A stretch of 6,656 bases of DNA from Salibacteraceae bacterium (GTDB taxonomy: Bacteria > Bacteroidota > Bacteroidia > Flavobacteriales_G > Salibacteraceae), in assembly GCA_023262195.1 (NCBI GenBank), contig JALRDM010000393.1, positions 1-6,656 on the forward strand, in the 5' to 3' direction. Both the position numbers and the translations under genes were made by a program. Of this stretch, positions 5,759 through 6,656 are shown piece after piece; position 1 is the first letter of the stretch; each line of letters opens with the position of its first letter. A model generated the notes under the pieces. The model searched no databases. It saw only the letters and a program-made list of their open reading frames with translations, and was not told the DNA's origin.

Positions 5759-6133
5759 TTATGAATGCGACAGCTTCAAAACCGAGGGTGGGCCGCGGTC
5801 TTCCATCCCGTGAGCGTGTCTTTGCAAATCAATTGAGATGTACACAAAACATAACTCGAATTCAACATCAGATTTGATCTTTGGGCTAATTGCTCTGTTC
5901 GATTCCTTTGGTGCATTTGGTAGTACCAGCTCACAAATAGAGCACGACTCTTGACCATTGACCATACAGTCATGGTCACATTCTGAGGTCGAGTTACCGT
6001 GCTTATGGCTGTGGTCGGAGCCCACAACCGAATGATGATCATCAAGCTCACCCTCATGTTGGTGAAAGACCGAAGGTGATATGCCAAGCATTAAAACAGC
6101 TTGGATAAGTAATATGGAGATCGCTCTGATCAT
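5759..6133 (-). CDS. Small secreted His/Cys-rich protein, putative periplasmic metal binder
   Basis: This 124-residue protein has a hydrophobic N-terminal signal segment (ISILLIQAVLMLGI, residues 5-18). A His-rich stretch follows: H24, H26, H33, H34, H41, H43 and H45 in HQHE, DDHH and HSHKH. Then come CDHDC (52-56), a CSIC pair (64-67) and, near the C-terminus, RGPPS (113-117). I know similar small proteins with an RGPP end, encoded just before metal-type TonB receptors in Bacteroidota; no named function is established to my knowledge. The ligand-rich mature part suggests capture or buffering of copper, zinc or a similar metal in the periplasm (inference). It is first in the minus-strand set, 72 bases before the receptor gene, and is probably transcribed from the divergent region at 6134-6350. 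A 103-residue frame overlapping it on the same strand is a shadow. Confidence 0.75.
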   Translation of the reverse strand: MIRAISILLIQAVLMLGISPSVFHQHEGELDDHHSVVGSDHSHKHGNSTSECDHDCMVNGQESCSICELVLPNAPKESNRAISPKIKSDVEFELCFVYISIDLQRHAHGMEDRGPPSVLKLSHS

Positions 6134-6145
6134 CTAAACGAGCAA

Positions 6146-6158
6146 CGAAGGTATAATC
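6146..6158 (-). promoter_or_regulatory. Candidate -7 promoter element of the metal operon
   Basis: On the minus strand this reads GATTATACCTTCG and ends 12 bases before ATG 6133. Its TACCTTCG part differs at one of the six defined positions from TAnnTTTG, the Bacteroidota -7 element. A transcript starting just downstream would have a leader of only a few bases. No convincing TTG-type -33 element sits at the usual distance. The same 13-base motif (12/13) recurs on the other strand at 6286-6298. Confidence 0.4.
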
Positions 6159-6241
6159 TATCTACTCAGCGAGATTTATCGCAAGGATTTATTCTTTAGC
6201 TGTGTAGCATGATGCTCAGCGCTTGTATTAGCTCCCGACAA

Positions 6242-6290
6242 TCATTCATAAATCAAAATGCTCAACAAATCTTTTCATTATAAATGATTT
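6242..6290. promoter_or_regulatory. AT-rich near-palindromes, possible operator sites
   Basis: TCATT-ATA-AATGA (6275-6287) is a perfect 13-base inverted repeat. It sits inside a looser 24-base dyad (6267-6290) with outer arms AAATC and GATTT. A similar copy, TCATTCATAAATCA, lies at 6242-6255, so the shared ATAAAT cores are 32 bases apart, about three helical turns. Such spacing would suit paired dimer binding by a regulator. The dyad touches the candidate -7 element of the plus-strand gene (6291-6298). AT-rich DNA produces such patterns by chance, so this is tentative. Confidence 0.35.
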
Positions 6291-6298
6291 TACCTTCG
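6286..6298 (+). promoter_or_regulatory. Candidate -7 promoter element of the HhH gene
   Basis: GATTTTACCTTCG contains TACCTTCG, one mismatch from the Bacteroidota TAnnTTTG element, and matches the minus-strand motif at 6146-6158 in 12 of 13 bases. A start a few bases downstream would leave a leader of about 45 bases before ATG 6351. A good -33 TTG is not visible, which limits confidence. Confidence 0.4.
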
Positions 6299-6337
6299 AA
6301 GCTAGGACCAGATTGATAACCTACAACTAAAACTGAC

Positions 6338-6341
6338 GGAG
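6338..6341 (+). promoter_or_regulatory. Shine-Dalgarno-like site before the HhH gene
   Basis: GGAG lies 9 bases before ATG 6351, within ACGGAGAT. It is the only well-placed Shine-Dalgarno-like sequence before any start in this window and supports ATG 6351 as the true start. Confidence 0.5.
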
Positions 6342-6350
6342 ATTTAAACG

Positions 6351-6563
6351 ATGAAAGAAGTTGAAAAAACGTTTCCATTTTACCTGGCCAAACCCGCGCA
6401 GCGTGCTTTAGCGAAGGAGGGCATCACTAAACTCTACGACCTTAGTCGGTTTACAAAGTCCGAGATTAGGGAGCTTCACGGCATCGGGCCTGACTCTATG
6501 GAGAAAATCAAATACAATCTGATCGAGCAGCAAATTAGCTTCAAGCCAAACAATAGAGAATAA
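6351..6563 (+). CDS. Small helix-hairpin-helix protein resembling the RNA polymerase alpha C-terminal domain
   Basis: The 70-residue protein reads FPFYLAKPAQRALAKEGI (8-25), then TKLYDLSRFTKSEIRELHGIGPDSMEKIKYNL. This is the single-domain pattern 'FP.i..PA.RAL...GI..L..L...t..el..LHG(I/M)GP.(A/S)...(I/L)...L' of small helix-hairpin-helix proteins related to alphaCTD. The hairpin is ELHGIGPDSMEKIK (residues 41-54), where the G-I-G turn would contact the DNA backbone. Family members are short, free-standing and of unproven function; nucleic-acid binding is the reasonable inference. The length is normal and it looks complete. It is transcribed divergently from the metal operon, with a 217-base shared upstream region. 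It converges with a probable minus-strand gene 30 bases beyond its stop. Confidence 0.8.
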   Translation: MKEVEKTFPFYLAKPAQRALAKEGITKLYDLSRFTKSEIRELHGIGPDSMEKIKYNLIEQQISFKPNNRE

Positions 6564-6593
6564 ATCCGTTGATTGAAAACTGCCTTGCTATCA

Positions 6594-6656
6594 TTAGTTG
6601 ATCAGCTCTAGAATTTTTGCTTCCACCTCACCCGAATCCCATTTTGATTCAATATT
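6594..6656 (-). CDS. Probable 3' end of a gene continuing beyond the window
   Basis: The minus-strand frame beginning at 6656 is open for 20 codons to TAA (6596-6594) and reads NIESKWDSGEVEAKILELIN, an acidic, protein-like C-terminus. A second frame (6655 to TAG) is open for 15 codons and reads like a barrel end (IRVRWKQKF), so the true frame is not certain. The third frame is closed at once. The tail is too short to assign a family. It would converge with the HhH gene; no clear terminator separates them. Confidence 0.4.
   Translation of the reverse strand, partial: NIESKWDSGEVEAKILELIN

Overview
The window looks like chromosomal DNA of a Bacteroidota bacterium, probably a free-living one of Cytophagales, Flammeovirgaceae or Saprospirales type (inference). 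The evidence is a TonB-dependent receptor with an N-terminal carboxypeptidase-regulatory-like domain, a small protein family that I know mainly from this phylum, an outer-membrane barrel protein ending in an aromatic strand, an almost complete lack of Shine-Dalgarno sites, and the tail of a SpoIIE-type phosphatase of the kind common there. No rRNA, tRNA, CRISPR array, transposase or prophage gene is visible.

Layout. Positions 1-53 end with the rho-independent terminator of a gene to the left. Positions 71-1323 carry two plus-strand genes of unknown function: a DUF1853 protein with a PD-(D/E)XK-like residue pattern, and a small conserved protein. Positions 1324-3066 are a patchwork of one apparently intact gene and several gene remnants. 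Two tandem tails of SpoIIE-type phosphatases lie on the minus strand in the 'empty' stretch 1342-1575. An intact minus-strand outer-membrane barrel gene follows at 1629-2525. Next is the C-terminal piece of a sodium-dependent bicarbonate permease (SbtA-like, minus strand), which abuts head to head the C-terminal piece of a GNAT acetyltransferase (plus strand) at about 2785-2796. Both lack their N-termini at the same point, which suggests a deletion through two divergent genes.

Positions 3063-6133 hold a minus-strand gene set that reads as a heavy-metal acquisition or handling operon. In transcription order it encodes a small secreted His/Cys-rich protein, a TonB-dependent receptor whose N-terminal domain has its own Cys/His pattern, and an HMA-type metallochaperone with a CxxC site. 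Together these could capture a transition metal (copper or zinc are the obvious candidates) at the surface, buffer it in the periplasm and bind it inside the cell. The metal cannot be read from the sequence.

Positions 6134-6350 form a divergent promoter region. A 13-base motif occurs once on each strand, pointing at each flanking gene, and there is an AT-rich palindrome. To the right lies a 70-residue helix-hairpin-helix protein resembling the RNA polymerase alpha C-terminal domain, then the probable 3' end of a convergent minus-strand gene that runs off the window.

The most interesting parts are the two gene-remnant sites and the metal operon with its divergent control region. I see no evidence of a wholly new system such as a defence island, RiPP cluster or retron.
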